DNA of 64,000 nucleotides. It comes from Arthrobacter sp. zg-Y919 (GTDB lineage Bacteria; Actinomycetota; Actinomycetes; Actinomycetales; Micrococcaceae). Location: assembly GCF_030142045.1 (NCBI RefSeq), contig NZ_CP126242.1, positions 1,302,001-1,366,000 on the forward strand, written 5' to 3'. The notes under the pieces were generated by a model. That model searched no databases, was not told where the DNA came from, and saw nothing but the letters and a program-made list of their open reading frames with translations. This document shows positions 7,258-14,671 of the stretch, piece by piece. Each line of letters begins with the position of its first letter. Within the stretch, counting starts at the first letter, position 1. The position numbers and the translations under genes are program-made.

Positions 7258-8072
7258 AAGCGGAACAGGGAATCGATTTCCTGCTTGGCGTCGTCGACGT
7301 AGACCTCGGTGCGCTCGTCAAAGAACGAAATCCGGTCCTTCAGCTGCGCCGAGTCCGGCAGCACCACCTCGTAAGACCAGGCCAGGTCGGTTCCCCTGGC
7401 ATGCCCGGCCACCGACCAGTAGTTCGCCGTCCCCTTGTACGGGCAGACGGACCGGGTGAGGGACGCGTCCAGGACATCCCAGTCCACGTCCTGCCGGGGA
7501 AAGTACGTCCGCGGCGGCAGCATCGTTTCGTAGACAAGGAGCGGCTGCCGGGTCTCTGCCAGCAGCTGTCCGTCCAGATGCACCCGCACCGCACGCGAGG
7601 AATCCCTGGCATCGACCCGGTGGAAGGGATCCCGGGGGTGCCCCTCGACCGTCGTGTCCTCCTCGAGCCACCGGTCAAACGCAGTGAAATCCAGCAGTAC
7701 ATATCCGGCAAGATCCGGATCGTCGGGCCGGAATCCGGCACCCGGCAGGTTATGCAGCCCGGCGCGCAGGTCCAGTGCCTGGCCGGGAGCTGTGTGCGCG
7801 GAGAACGGATAGCGCGGGTCCATCAGGGCATCCGGGGGCACCTCGGCCAGCGGGTCCCGGCCGGGTTCGGCCGCGAAGGTCAGTTCCGCGGCGATGTCTC
7901 CGGCCGGCACGGCGTAAATGGGGGTGACCCGCCGCGGCTCGTAGGCCAGCACGGCGCTGGTGGAATCCACCACGGTGTTCCCGCCGAGCTGCGCCCGGAT
8001 ACGCCGCGGCGTCGGTTCGTAGCGCAGCTCAGGCAGGAGTCGAAAGAAAGCGGGACTGATGTGCAGCGCCAT
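7254..8072 (-). CDS. DUF427 domain protein with two DUF427 modules
   Basis: A 272-residue protein. Two related halves are visible: residues about 20-100 (IRAQLGGNTVVDSTSAVLAY) and 165-265 (VRVHLDGQLLAETRQPLLVY, then CPYKGTANYWSV and AWSYEVVLP). The CPYKG and YYP/FPRQDV-type motifs are diagnostic of DUF427, a small beta-rich family of unknown biochemistry. No signal peptide is present. The start is ATG 8072. It converges on the PIG-L gene with overlapping stops, and lies across a terminator from the upstream mycothiol genes, so it is a separate unit. Confidence 0.88.
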   Translation of the reverse strand: MALHISPAFFRLLPELRYEPTPRRIRAQLGGNTVVDSTSAVLAYEPRRVTPIYAVPAGDIAAELTFAAEPGRDPLAEVPPDALMDPRYPFSAHTAPGQALDLRAGLHNLPGAGFRPDDPDLAGYVLLDFTAFDRWLEEDTTVEGHPRDPFHRVDARDSSRAVRVHLDGQLLAETRQPLLVYETMLPPRTYFPRQDVDWDVLDASLTRSVCPYKGTANYWSVAGHARGTDLAWSYEVVLPDSAQLKDRISFFDERTEVYVDDAKQEIDSLFRF

Positions 8073-8140
8073 AGTCCCAGTGTCTGGCGGGCCGGGAGCG
8101 GAAACAAGGTCCTGCCGAACGAAATCGGGAGACTTAAAGT

Positions 8141-8172
8141 GGAATGCCCCGGGCTTCCGACCGGGGCATTCC
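8141..8172. terminator. Rho-independent-type hairpin downstream of the MBL/dehydrogenase operon
   Basis: A perfect 12-base stem (GGAATGCCCCGG / CCGGGGCATTCC) with an 8-base loop lies between the MBL gene's stop (8202) and the next minus-strand start (8072). It is flanked by TTTCC on the plus side and ACTTTAAG on the minus side. It most likely ends the minus-strand operon running from 9928 to 8202. Confidence 0.8.
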
Positions 8173-8201
8173 TTTCCTGTCGCGGGAAATGTGCGGCTGT
8201 C

Positions 8202-8843
8202 CTAGTGCCCCCGGTCGATCCATTCCTGCAGGTGCGGACCTTCGGCGGCGATGGATGTCGAATCCCCGTGTCCGGTGAGCACCTTCGTCTCCGCCGGCAG
8301 CGTCAGCAGACGCTCCCGGATGGACTCGATGATGGTCGGGAAGTCGCTGTAGGAGCGGCCCGTGGCGCCGGGTCCGCCGGAGAACAGCGTGTCACCGCTG
8401 AACACCACCGGCTCCGGGACGTCCTCGCCGGCGGCCAGCGAGAAGCACACGGAGCCCGGGGAATGGCCCGGGGTGTGCAGGGCGCGCAGGGTATGGCCCG
8501 CAATCTCGAACGTGTCACCGTCCTCAATCACGTCGTCGGGTCCCTCGTCCGGGAACACCGCGTCCCAGAGCATCCGGTCCGCCTCGTGCAGGAACACCGG
8601 CGCGCTGAACCGGTCGCGGGCTTCGCCGACGGCACGGATGTGGTCGTCATGCCCGTGCGTAAGCAGGATGGCCATAACCTCCCGCTCACCCACGGCTTCG
8701 GCTACCGCGTTGATGTTGTGCGCCGGGTCGATGACGATCACCTGGGCGTCGTCGCCGACGATCCAGACGTTGTTGTCCACGTCCCAGGTGCCGCCGTCCA
8801 GGGAGAACGTCCCCGACGTGACTACGTTGTCGATCCGGAACAT
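8202..8843 (-). CDS. MBL-fold hydrolase of the mycothiol formaldehyde pathway
   Basis: A 213-residue metallo-beta-lactamase-fold protein with THGHDDH (residues 62-68), a second HTPGHSPGS motif near 117, FSGDTLF near 147 and a late GHGDST, a full glyoxalase-II-like zinc site. Its start overlaps the stop of the upstream S-(hydroxymethyl)mycothiol dehydrogenase by one base (TAATG). In actinobacteria this pairing is standard, and the hydrolase is thought to cleave the S-formylmycothiol thioester to formate plus mycothiol. That substrate is inferred from context. A strong hairpin follows. Confidence 0.88.
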   Translation of the reverse strand: MFRIDNVVTSGTFSLDGGTWDVDNNVWIVGDDAQVIVIDPAHNINAVAEAVGEREVMAILLTHGHDDHIRAVGEARDRFSAPVFLHEADRMLWDAVFPDEGPDDVIEDGDTFEIAGHTLRALHTPGHSPGSVCFSLAAGEDVPEPVVFSGDTLFSGGPGATGRSYSDFPTIIESIRERLLTLPAETKVLTGHGDSTSIAAEGPHLQEWIDRGH

Positions 8844-9928
8844 TACAGCTCCACCACCGAACGCAGGACCTTGCCGTCGTGCATCTTGGTGAAGGCTTCC
8901 TCAATGTCGCCCAGGCCGATGCGCTCGGTAACGAAGGCATCCAGGTCCAGCCGGCCCAGCCGGTACTGTTCCACCAGCATGGGGAAGTCCCGCGACGGCA
9001 GGCAGTCGCCGTACCAGGAGGACTTCAGGGAGCCGCCGCGGCCGAAGACGTCTGCCAGCGGCAGTTCGATCTTCATCTCTGGATCGGGCACACCCACCAG
9101 CACCACGCGGCCGGCGAGGTCGCGGGCGTAGAAGGCCTGCTTATAGGTTTCCGGACGTCCCACGGCATCGATCACGACGTCGGCGCCGAAGCCGCCGGTG
9201 AGGGCGCGGATGGCCTCCACCGGATCCTCGTCCTTGGAATTGATCCCGTGCGTGGCGCCCTGTGCCAGCGCCAGATCGACCTTGGCGGAGTCGATGTCCA
9301 CGGCGATGATGGTGGTCGCGCCGGCCAGCTTCGCGCCGGCGACGGCGGCAATGCCCACGCCGCCGCAGCCGATGACGGCCACGGATTCCCCGCGCTGCAC
9401 GGCGCCGGTGTTGATGGCGGCACCGATGCCGGCCATCACGCCGCAGCCGAGCAGGCCCACGGCGGCGGCGTCGACGTCGTCGTCCACCTTGGTGCACTGG
9501 CCGGCGGCCACGAGGGTCTTCTCGGCGAACGCGCCGATGCCCAGGGCCGGCGTCAATTCGGTGCCGTCCTCCAGGGTCATCTTCTGCGTGGCGTTGGCGG
9601 TGTTGAAGCAGTACTGCGGCTCGCCCTTGCGGCAGGCACGGCATTCCCCGCACACAGCGCGCCAGTTCAGCACCACGCGGTCGCCCGGGGCCACTTCGGT
9701 GACGTCCGGGCCGACGGCGGACACAACGCCGGTGGCTTCGTGGCCGAGCAGGAACGGATAGTCATCATTGATGGCCCCCTGCTTGTAGTGCAGGTCCGTG
9801 TGGCAGACGCCGCAGGTGAGGATGTCCACCAGCGCCTCGCCGGGTCCGGGGTCCGGAACCAGGATGGTCTCCAGGGAGACGGGGGCGTTCTTTTCCTTGA
9901 CGACTACGGCCTGAACCTTATGAACCAT
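8843..9928 (-). CDS. S-(hydroxymethyl)mycothiol dehydrogenase (zinc-dependent)
   Basis: A 361-residue medium-chain zinc dehydrogenase. Catalytic zinc ligands are C39 (TCGVCHTD) and H63 (GHEATG); the structural zinc cysteines are in [15 protein letters not shown] around 92-106; the NAD motif [12 protein letters not shown] is near 184. Overall sequence fits the mycothiol-dependent formaldehyde dehydrogenase (MscR/AdhE2) group, which oxidises the hemithioacetal of formaldehyde and mycothiol, and also reduces S-nitrosomycothiol. The start is ATG 9928 with AGAGG ten bases upstream; the longer frame to 10087 has no support. It is coupled to the MBL gene. Confidence 0.88.
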   Translation of the reverse strand: MVHKVQAVVVKEKNAPVSLETILVPDPGPGEALVDILTCGVCHTDLHYKQGAINDDYPFLLGHEATGVVSAVGPDVTEVAPGDRVVLNWRAVCGECRACRKGEPQYCFNTANATQKMTLEDGTELTPALGIGAFAEKTLVAAGQCTKVDDDVDAAAVGLLGCGVMAGIGAAINTGAVQRGESVAVIGCGGVGIAAVAGAKLAGATTIIAVDIDSAKVDLALAQGATHGINSKDEDPVEAIRALTGGFGADVVIDAVGRPETYKQAFYARDLAGRVVLVGVPDPEMKIELPLADVFGRGGSLKSSWYGDCLPSRDFPMLVEQYRLGRLDLDAFVTERIGLGDIEEAFTKMHDGKVLRSVVEL

Positions 9929-10139
9929 GAGTGTGCTGCCTCTTTCGATATCCGGGCGGGGCGCAAAATCCAGCATCCCGCATTTCCATCCTAGGGAGCC
10001 GGAGCGCCGGGGGCGAAGCCGGGATTGCTCTTCCGCTCCCGGCTCAACTGCCGGGGGCTGCCGCGGGGTGCGGTGCCGCCCTAGCATGGGAGCGGGGAAC
10101 GGTCCGGAATCCGCCGCCTACCAGTGCAGGAAGTGCCCC

Positions 10140-11156
10140 ATGCAAGGAACCCTGATGTACGGAGAGCGGGATGTCCGGGTGGAGGATTTGCCCCGGCCGG
10201 TCCTCCAGGACCCCACGGACGCCATCCTGAGGGTGGTGGCCGCCTGCGTCTGCGGATCGGATTTGTGGCCGTACCGCGGAATCGATCCGGTACGCCGTCC
10301 CCGCCCGATGGGGCACGAATACGTGGGTGTGGTCGAAGACGTGGGCGCTGCGGTTTCACGAATCCGGCCGGGCCAGTTTGTGGTGGGTTCGTTCTTTGCT
10401 TCGGACAACACCTGCGAAATCTGCAGGGCGGGATATCAGAGCCGCTGTGTGCAGGCCGCCGGCGTCGGCGGAGCGCAGGCCGAATATCTGAGGATTCCCC
10501 TCGCGGACGGCACACTCGTGGCGACGGCGGAAATGCCGGATGACGACCTGGTTCCGTCCCTGCTCGCGGCCTCCGATGTGCTGGGCACCGGATGGTTCGG
10601 GGCGGTGGCGGCCGAAGCCGGCCCCGGGAAAACCGTTGCCGTGGTGGGAGATGGCGCGGTGGGACTCCTCGCCGTGCTGGCGGCCCGCGAATTGGGCGCC
10701 GAACGGATCATCGCCATGAGCAGCCACCCGGACCGCCAGGCACTCGCCCGGGAGTTCGGCGCCACCGACATTGTTGCGGAACGGGGCGACGACGGCGTGG
10801 CCGCCGTTCGGAAACTGACCGGGGGACTGGGTGCGCACAGCGTGGTGGAGGCGGTGGGCACCCAGTCTTCGATGCTGCAGGGCATCGGCTGCACCCGGCC
10901 CGGAGGACACATGGGCTACGTGGGCGTGCCACACGGTGTCCAGCTGCCCGGCGAGCAGCTCTTCTTCAGCGAAATCCACCTGCTCGGCGGACCGGCGCCC
11001 GTGCGCAGGTTTCTGCCCGAACTGATGGAGCTGATCCTGCAGCGGAAGATCAACCCGGGGAAGGTCTTCACCCTCGAACTGCCGCTTGGGCAGGCCGCGG
11101 AAGGCTACCGCGCCATGGACGAGCGGCGGACCATCAAGGCACTGCTGCGTCCCTGA
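10140..11156 (+). CDS. Zinc-dependent alcohol dehydrogenase family protein
   Basis: A 338-residue medium-chain dehydrogenase. Catalytic zinc motif CVCGSDLWPYRG is at about 36, GHEYVG near 59, a partial structural-zinc region CEICRAGYQSRC near 98, and the nucleotide motif GDGAVGLLAVLAA near 170. The structural site keeps only three cysteines. The closest general group is the threonine/sorbitol-type dehydrogenases; substrate unknown. ATG 10140 follows AGGAAG (10128-10133) by six bases. A TAGCAT hexamer at 10082-10087 may be its -10, giving a leader of about 50 bases. It diverges from the mycothiol dehydrogenase. Confidence 0.87.
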   Translation: MQGTLMYGERDVRVEDLPRPVLQDPTDAILRVVAACVCGSDLWPYRGIDPVRRPRPMGHEYVGVVEDVGAAVSRIRPGQFVVGSFFASDNTCEICRAGYQSRCVQAAGVGGAQAEYLRIPLADGTLVATAEMPDDDLVPSLLAASDVLGTGWFGAVAAEAGPGKTVAVVGDGAVGLLAVLAARELGAERIIAMSSHPDRQALAREFGATDIVAERGDDGVAAVRKLTGGLGAHSVVEAVGTQSSMLQGIGCTRPGGHMGYVGVPHGVQLPGEQLFFSEIHLLGGPAPVRRFLPELMELILQRKINPGKVFTLELPLGQAAEGYRAMDERRTIKALLRP

Positions 11157-11161
11157 CCGCC

Positions 11162-11184
11162 GTCCGGCCCGGTTCAGGCCGGAC
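11162..11184. terminator. Hairpin between convergent alcohol dehydrogenase and glutaredoxin genes
   Basis: GTCCGGCC (11162-11169) pairs with GGCCGGAC (11177-11184) across a 7-base loop, and a second GGCCGGAC copy follows at 11192. There is no T-run, so termination is plausible rather than certain. It sits in the 67-base gap between two convergent stops. Confidence 0.4.
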
Positions 11185-11223
11185 TGGTGCAGGCCGGACC
11201 GCGGCCCGGGATGACGGGAGCTG

Positions 11224-11496
11224 CTAGAGCCCCAGCCGCGACTTCACTTCCGAGGCCGAAGGGTTCGTGGCCGAGGAGCCGTCCGGGAAAATCACGGTGG
11301 GTACGGTCTGGTTGCCGCCGTTCAGCGAAGCGACCAGGTCCGCGGTGCCTTCAACATCTTCAATGTTGACCTCCGTGTAGCCGATGCCCTGCGCGTCCAG
11401 CTGGGACTTCAGACGGCGGCAGTATCCGCACCAGGACGTGGAGAACATGGTGATGGTCCCGGTTGCGGGGGTGAAGGCTTCAGCAGTGGCAGCCAC
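11224..11496 (-). CDS. Mycoredoxin-like glutaredoxin
   Basis: A 90-residue glutaredoxin with redox motif CGYC at residues 23-26 (TSWCGYC), the cis-proline TVPTVIF and a GG-containing C-terminal helix cap. The combination of a small actinobacterial glutaredoxin and WCGYC is typical of mycoredoxin-1, which reduces mycothiol mixed disulfides with electrons from mycothione reductase. GTG 11496 is preceded by AGGAG eight bases upstream. It lies 1.3 kb from the mycothiol-dependent formaldehyde genes, though not in the same operon. Confidence 0.85.
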   Translation of the reverse strand: MAATAEAFTPATGTITMFSTSWCGYCRRLKSQLDAQGIGYTEVNIEDVEGTADLVASLNGGNQTVPTVIFPDGSSATNPSASEVKSRLGL

Positions 11497-11570
11497 GGGG
11501 GTTGCTCCTCTTGGTCGAAATGGATAGTTGCCTCTTTCAACTGTATTCCGGCCGCCGGCATTCCCGGTGG

Positions 11571-11576
11571 CAGACT
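11571..11576 (+). promoter_or_regulatory. -10 element (CAGACT) of leaderless SRAP gene
   Basis: CAGACT lies six bases before ATG 11583. The intervening GGAGG is too close to the ATG (one base) to act as a normal Shine-Dalgarno site, so a leaderless start is the simpler reading. Confidence 0.45.
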
Positions 11577-11582
11577 GGAGGC

Positions 11583-12365
11583 ATGTGCGGAAGATACGTC
11601 ATGGCCCGTTCCGTGGGGGACCTGGTGGCTGAGGCCGAAGCGGAGGCCGACGCGAACCTGGAGCTGCGGGCCTCCTGGAACGTGGCGCCGACGTCGGACG
11701 TGCCGGTGGTCCTGGAACGGTTGGTGGACGTGCCCGGCCGGGGACGGACGCAGGTGCGCCAGGTCCATGTGGCCCGGTGGGGCCTGGTACCGGGCTGGGC
11801 ACGCGATGCGTCCGTCGGGTCCCGGGCGTTTAACGCCCGCAGCGAGACGGTGCTGGAGAAACCGACCTTCCGCGAAGCAGTTCTCTCGCGCCGCTGTGCC
11901 GTGCCGGTGGACGGCTACTACGAATGGAAGGCCGGACCCGGCTCAAGCCGCCGGCCGTTCTCTGTATCCCGGGCCGACGGTGCCCCGATCTTCTTTGCGG
12001 GCCTGTATGAATGGTGGCGGGATCCGGCCAAGGCAGAAGACGATCCGGAGAAGTGGCTGCTCTCGACATCGATCCTCACTGTCGCCTCCCCGCCGGCGGC
12101 GAGCGCCGAACCGGTGCTGCGGGAACTGGCCGCCCTGCATGACCGGCTGCCGCTGCCCCTGTCCCGGGACGCGATGGCTGCCTGGCTGGATCCGGCCCGG
12201 CACGACGCCGGCGCACTGGTGGCCATGGCCGCGGCGCAGGCGTATACGGCGGCGGCGGACTGGGTGCTGGCAGAAGCCCACCCGGCGGTCGGCAACGTGC
12301 GTAATGACGGCGCGTACCTGCTGCAGCCGGATCCGGAATCAGTCCTGCCGGAAGCGCTCTTCTAG
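11583..12365 (+). CDS. SRAP family DNA-abasic-site crosslinking protein (YedK/HMCES-like)
   Basis: A 260-residue SOS-response-associated peptidase-family protein. The start MCGRY exposes the catalytic cysteine (C2) once Met is removed; FNARSET, FREAVLSRRCAVPVDGYYEW (with the catalytic Glu in YYEW) and the C-terminal HPAVGNVRND complete the active site. The family covalently traps abasic sites in single-stranded DNA and protects them. The in-frame start at 11502 would bury the cysteine and is rejected. No LexA box was seen upstream; the promoter looks leaderless. It diverges from the glutaredoxin gene. Confidence 0.93.
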   Translation: MCGRYVMARSVGDLVAEAEAEADANLELRASWNVAPTSDVPVVLERLVDVPGRGRTQVRQVHVARWGLVPGWARDASVGSRAFNARSETVLEKPTFREAVLSRRCAVPVDGYYEWKAGPGSSRRPFSVSRADGAPIFFAGLYEWWRDPAKAEDDPEKWLLSTSILTVASPPAASAEPVLRELAALHDRLPLPLSRDAMAAWLDPARHDAGALVAMAAAQAYTAAADWVLAEAHPAVGNVRNDGAYLLQPDPESVLPEALF

Positions 12366-12374
12366 TCCTGCCGG

Positions 12375-12833
12375 CTAGAGTCCAGGTCCGGGTGTCTCGG
12401 GGACGATCATGGTCAGGGTGACCTTGCCGTCGGCGTCCACGCTGAGTCCGGGATTGAAGCAGACCTCCCAGCGCAGTCCATCCGGGTCGGTGAAGTAGCC
12501 CGAGTAGCCTCCCCAGCTCATCTGGGTCCCCGGGGCGGTGATGAGCCCGCCCGCGGCGGCGGAGCTGGCCAGTACGGCGTCGACCTCGGCGGCGGAATCC
12601 ACGTTATGCCCGAGCGTGAGGGGCGCGTTGTGGAGTTCCCCCACCGGACCGGCTTCGGCCGCCAAATGGTCGGCCCGGAAGAAGGCCAGGAGCAGGCCAT
12701 GGTTGATCTGGAAGAAGACAACTTCGTCCGGCTCGTACTGCACCGGCTCCCAGCCCAGGCGCGAAACATAAAAGGCGTAGGTTACTTCGAGGTCCCGTAC
12801 GCCTACGGTAACCACGGAAACGGAAGGATTCAC
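12375..12833 (-). CDS. VOC (glyoxalase/bleomycin-resistance-like) family protein
   Basis: A 152-residue vicinal-oxygen-chelate protein with two beta-alpha-beta-beta-beta halves. Residues 5-60 (VVTVGVRDLEVTYAFYVSRL) start the first half and the DPDGLRWEVCFNP stretch near 117 ends the second. The final Glu of WEV is the usual metal ligand, but the position usually His at the N-terminus (here SVSVVTVGV) is not His, so metal binding may be altered. Substrate unknown. It converges on the SRAP gene (nine-base gap). Confidence 0.8.
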   Translation of the reverse strand: MNPSVSVVTVGVRDLEVTYAFYVSRLGWEPVQYEPDEVVFFQINHGLLLAFFRADHLAAEAGPVGELHNAPLTLGHNVDSAAEVDAVLASSAAAGGLITAPGTQMSWGGYSGYFTDPDGLRWEVCFNPGLSVDADGKVTLTMIVPETPGPGL

Positions 12834-12917
12834 GTCCTTGATCCTGCCATGAACCCGCGGATTGGCCGCTACCCGTGCAGCGCAGTCCAGGTTCCGCGCC
12901 GGTGCGCCCGTGGTGGT

Positions 12918-12923
12918 TACTCT
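12918..12923 (+). promoter_or_regulatory. -10 element (TACTCT) of leaderless chorismate mutase gene
   Basis: TACTCT ends six bases before ATG 12930, consistent with transcription starting at the start codon. The sequence TAAGGC between them is not a usable ribosome site. Confidence 0.5.
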
Positions 12924-12929
12924 TAAGGC

Positions 12930-13268
12930 ATGGAAGCAGCTGAGCAGAAACCCGTTCCGGGACAGCTAGACAATGTCCGGACGGCAATTGATGAAATCGA
13001 CGAGGAAATTGTCGCGCTGATCTGGCGGCGGCAGCGGCTGGTCCGGCTTGCCGGGGGACTGAAGGACAACGACGACGCCGTCCGGTCGCCCAAGCGCATG
13101 GAGGAAGTCATTGCCCACGTCCGGCACGCGGCCGAGGAGCAGGACGGCGACTGCAACGTGGTGGAACGCACCTACACGGCCATGATCGAGGCCTTCATCG
13201 ACTACGAGCTTAAGGTCCGCCACGAGATGGAGACCCAGCGCAAGCTGGACGCATTCAGCCGCAGCTAG
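12930..13268 (+). CDS. Chorismate mutase (AroQ class)
   Basis: A 112-residue all-helical chorismate mutase, converting chorismate to prephenate for Phe/Tyr synthesis. The AroQ signature is clear: VRTAIDEIDEEIVALIWRR at residues 16-34 (first arginine and the D.ID.EI pattern), then LVRLAGGLK with the catalytic lysine, RSPKRMEEVI and a final helix YTAMIEAFIDYE. There is no signal peptide, so it is the cytosolic type, probably partnered with DAHP synthase as in other actinobacteria. It stands alone in its transcription unit. Confidence 0.9.
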   Translation: MEAAEQKPVPGQLDNVRTAIDEIDEEIVALIWRRQRLVRLAGGLKDNDDAVRSPKRMEEVIAHVRHAAEEQDGDCNVVERTYTAMIEAFIDYELKVRHEMETQRKLDAFSRS

Positions 13269-13283
13269 CCCGAAGCCATCCGG

Positions 13284-13289
13284 TAGGTT
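13284..13289 (+). promoter_or_regulatory. -10 element (TAGGTT) upstream of DUF2087-phosphatase operon
   Basis: TAGGTT ends seven bases before the ATG at 13297, so transcription should begin close to that ATG, which opens an 8-codon minicistron and not the DUF2087 frame. Confidence 0.5.
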
Positions 13290-13296
13290 GTGCCCC

Positions 13297-13323
13297 ATGA
13301 CAACAACCGTGGCCGCACCATGA
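13297..13323 (+). CDS. Candidate leaderless 8-codon minicistron (MTTTVAAP)
   Basis: This tiny frame starts at the ATG seven bases after the -10 element at 13284-13289 and ends with TGA at 13321-13323, which overlaps the ATG of the DUF2087 gene at 13320 (ATGA). No Shine-Dalgarno sequence precedes 13320, so initiation there may depend on ribosomes ending the minicistron. The peptide itself probably has no function. This is an inference from geometry; ribosome profiling would settle it. Confidence 0.35.
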   Translation: MTTTVAAP

Positions 13324-13889
13324 GCGGCAGCCTCCCGGCCCCGGATAACCGTTGGCGTCCGGTGGCGGCAGCGCTCGCGGACGGGCGGCGCCTGCACCTG
13401 TACGCCCGGGCCGTGCTGGCCGCCGACGACGGCGCGCCACTGGACCCGGATGATCTCACCCCAGCGGAAGCCAAGTCGCTGGCCGTGCTGACGAAGGCCG
13501 GCCTGCTCCACATCGGCGGGCGCGGCATCGAGCCCGTCCCGTCTGCCTTCGCCGACCTGCTGGCTGCCGGTGTGCGCCCTCCGGACACCTCCGCACGCCG
13601 GTTCCTGGTCAACGGGAAGCTTGAGACCTATCCCCGCAAACGTTCGGACCGGCTCGAGCTGCTGCATTTCCTGGCGGGGGAGGTTTTTGAACATGCCCGG
13701 CCTCCGGAACCGGGACTGCGGCCGGTGCTGACGGAGCAGGAACTCACCACCCGGCTGGCGGCCTTCACTGCCGACCCCGCTGCCATCCGCCGCTATCTGG
13801 TGGATGAGGGCATCGTGGCCCGGGACGCCGCAGGAACCCAGTACTGGCTCACCCGTCCCCGCCCGGCGGAAGGAATGGAATTTGCCTAG
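13320..13889 (+). CDS. DUF2087 domain-containing protein
   Basis: A 189-residue protein. The C-terminal half (RRFLVNGKLETYPRKRSDRLELLHFLAGEVFE, then LTEQELTTRLAAFTADPAAIRRYLVDEGIVAR) is a DUF2087 domain, a small helical module seen in regulators and stand-alone proteins. The N-terminal half is helical and may be a degenerate helix-turn-helix (LTPAEAKSLAVLTKAGLL). I chose ATG 13320; the GTG at 13290 lies upstream of the likely transcription start. The next gene's TTG overlaps its end by eight bases, indicating coupling with a phosphatase. Confidence 0.78.
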   Translation: MSGSLPAPDNRWRPVAAALADGRRLHLYARAVLAADDGAPLDPDDLTPAEAKSLAVLTKAGLLHIGGRGIEPVPSAFADLLAAGVRPPDTSARRFLVNGKLETYPRKRSDRLELLHFLAGEVFEHARPPEPGLRPVLTEQELTTRLAAFTADPAAIRRYLVDEGIVARDAAGTQYWLTRPRPAEGMEFA

Positions 13890-14661
13890 TTTCCCGGATA
13901 CGGCCAAGCTCGCTGCAGTCGACGCGGCTCCCGGCACTCCCGTCGCCGTGGAAGGCCTGGTGAACTTCCGTGATCTGGGCGGGCGACGCCGGAGCGACGG
14001 CACGCTTACTCCGCACGGTGTCTTCTTCCGCTCCGAAACGGTTGACCTGATCCGGCCCGGCGGCTGGGACACCCTCCATGCGCTGGGAGTGCGTACCGTC
14101 GTCGACCTCCGCCAGCCGCCCGAACGTACACGGGACACTACCGCCCGCCCGGACTGGCTCACCACGGTTGCCGTGGACCTGGACGGTCTGGCCGGGAACC
14201 CGGAGTTCTGGGAGGGGTACTGGGACAACGGGCTGATGGGAACGCCGCTGTACTACCTTCCGCACCTCACCCGGCTGCCGGACCGCATGGGCGCCGTCCT
14301 CACCGCGCTCGCCGATGCCCCGCCGGGCGGGGTGCTTTTCCACTGCATGGCAGGGAGGGACCGGACCGGCATGACCGCCATGGTCCTGCTCGCGGCGGTG
14401 GACGCGGAGCCGGAGGAGATCCGGGAGGACTACTTCGAAACCGTCCGGAACGCGGACGCCTTCGCAGCAGCAACGGGACGGCCCAATCCGGAGGCAGAGA
14501 GCGAAAAACTGTGCGCCGGGCAGGGAACCAGTATGGACGGTGCCTTCCGTGCGGCGGTGGACGGCTTTTCGCTGCAGCGGCTCTTTGACGACGCCGGGCT
14601 GCCGGAAGCAGTCCGCACCGGCATCCGCTCCTGGCGGGGAGCAGTTTCCGCCAAGCCTTAA
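13882..14661 (+). CDS. Tyrosine-protein phosphatase family protein
   Basis: A 259-residue protein of the tyrosine/serine phosphatase family typified by M. tuberculosis PtpB. It has NFRDLGGRR at residues 29-37, VVDLRQPPERT near 73, and the P-loop HCMAGRDRTG at 154-163 with nucleophile C155 and R161. TTG 13882 is preceded by AAGGAA (13870-13875) by six bases and overlaps the DUF2087 stop; the longer upstream frame is a shadow. Substrates could be phosphoproteins or phosphoinositides. The genome encodes a phosphatidylinositol phosphate synthase elsewhere in the window, but a link is speculative. Confidence 0.88.
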   Translation: MPSFPDTAKLAAVDAAPGTPVAVEGLVNFRDLGGRRRSDGTLTPHGVFFRSETVDLIRPGGWDTLHALGVRTVVDLRQPPERTRDTTARPDWLTTVAVDLDGLAGNPEFWEGYWDNGLMGTPLYYLPHLTRLPDRMGAVLTALADAPPGGVLFHCMAGRDRTGMTAMVLLAAVDAEPEEIREDYFETVRNADAFAAATGRPNPEAESEKLCAGQGTSMDGAFRAAVDGFSLQRLFDDAGLPEAVRTGIRSWRGAVSAKP

Positions 14662-14671
14662 CGCTGCTCTG

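Noticed and set aside
13290..13319. GTG 13290 as the DUF2087 start
   Set aside because: It directly abuts the -10 hexamer, so it would lie before the expected transcription start; ATG 13320 agrees better with the domain limits.
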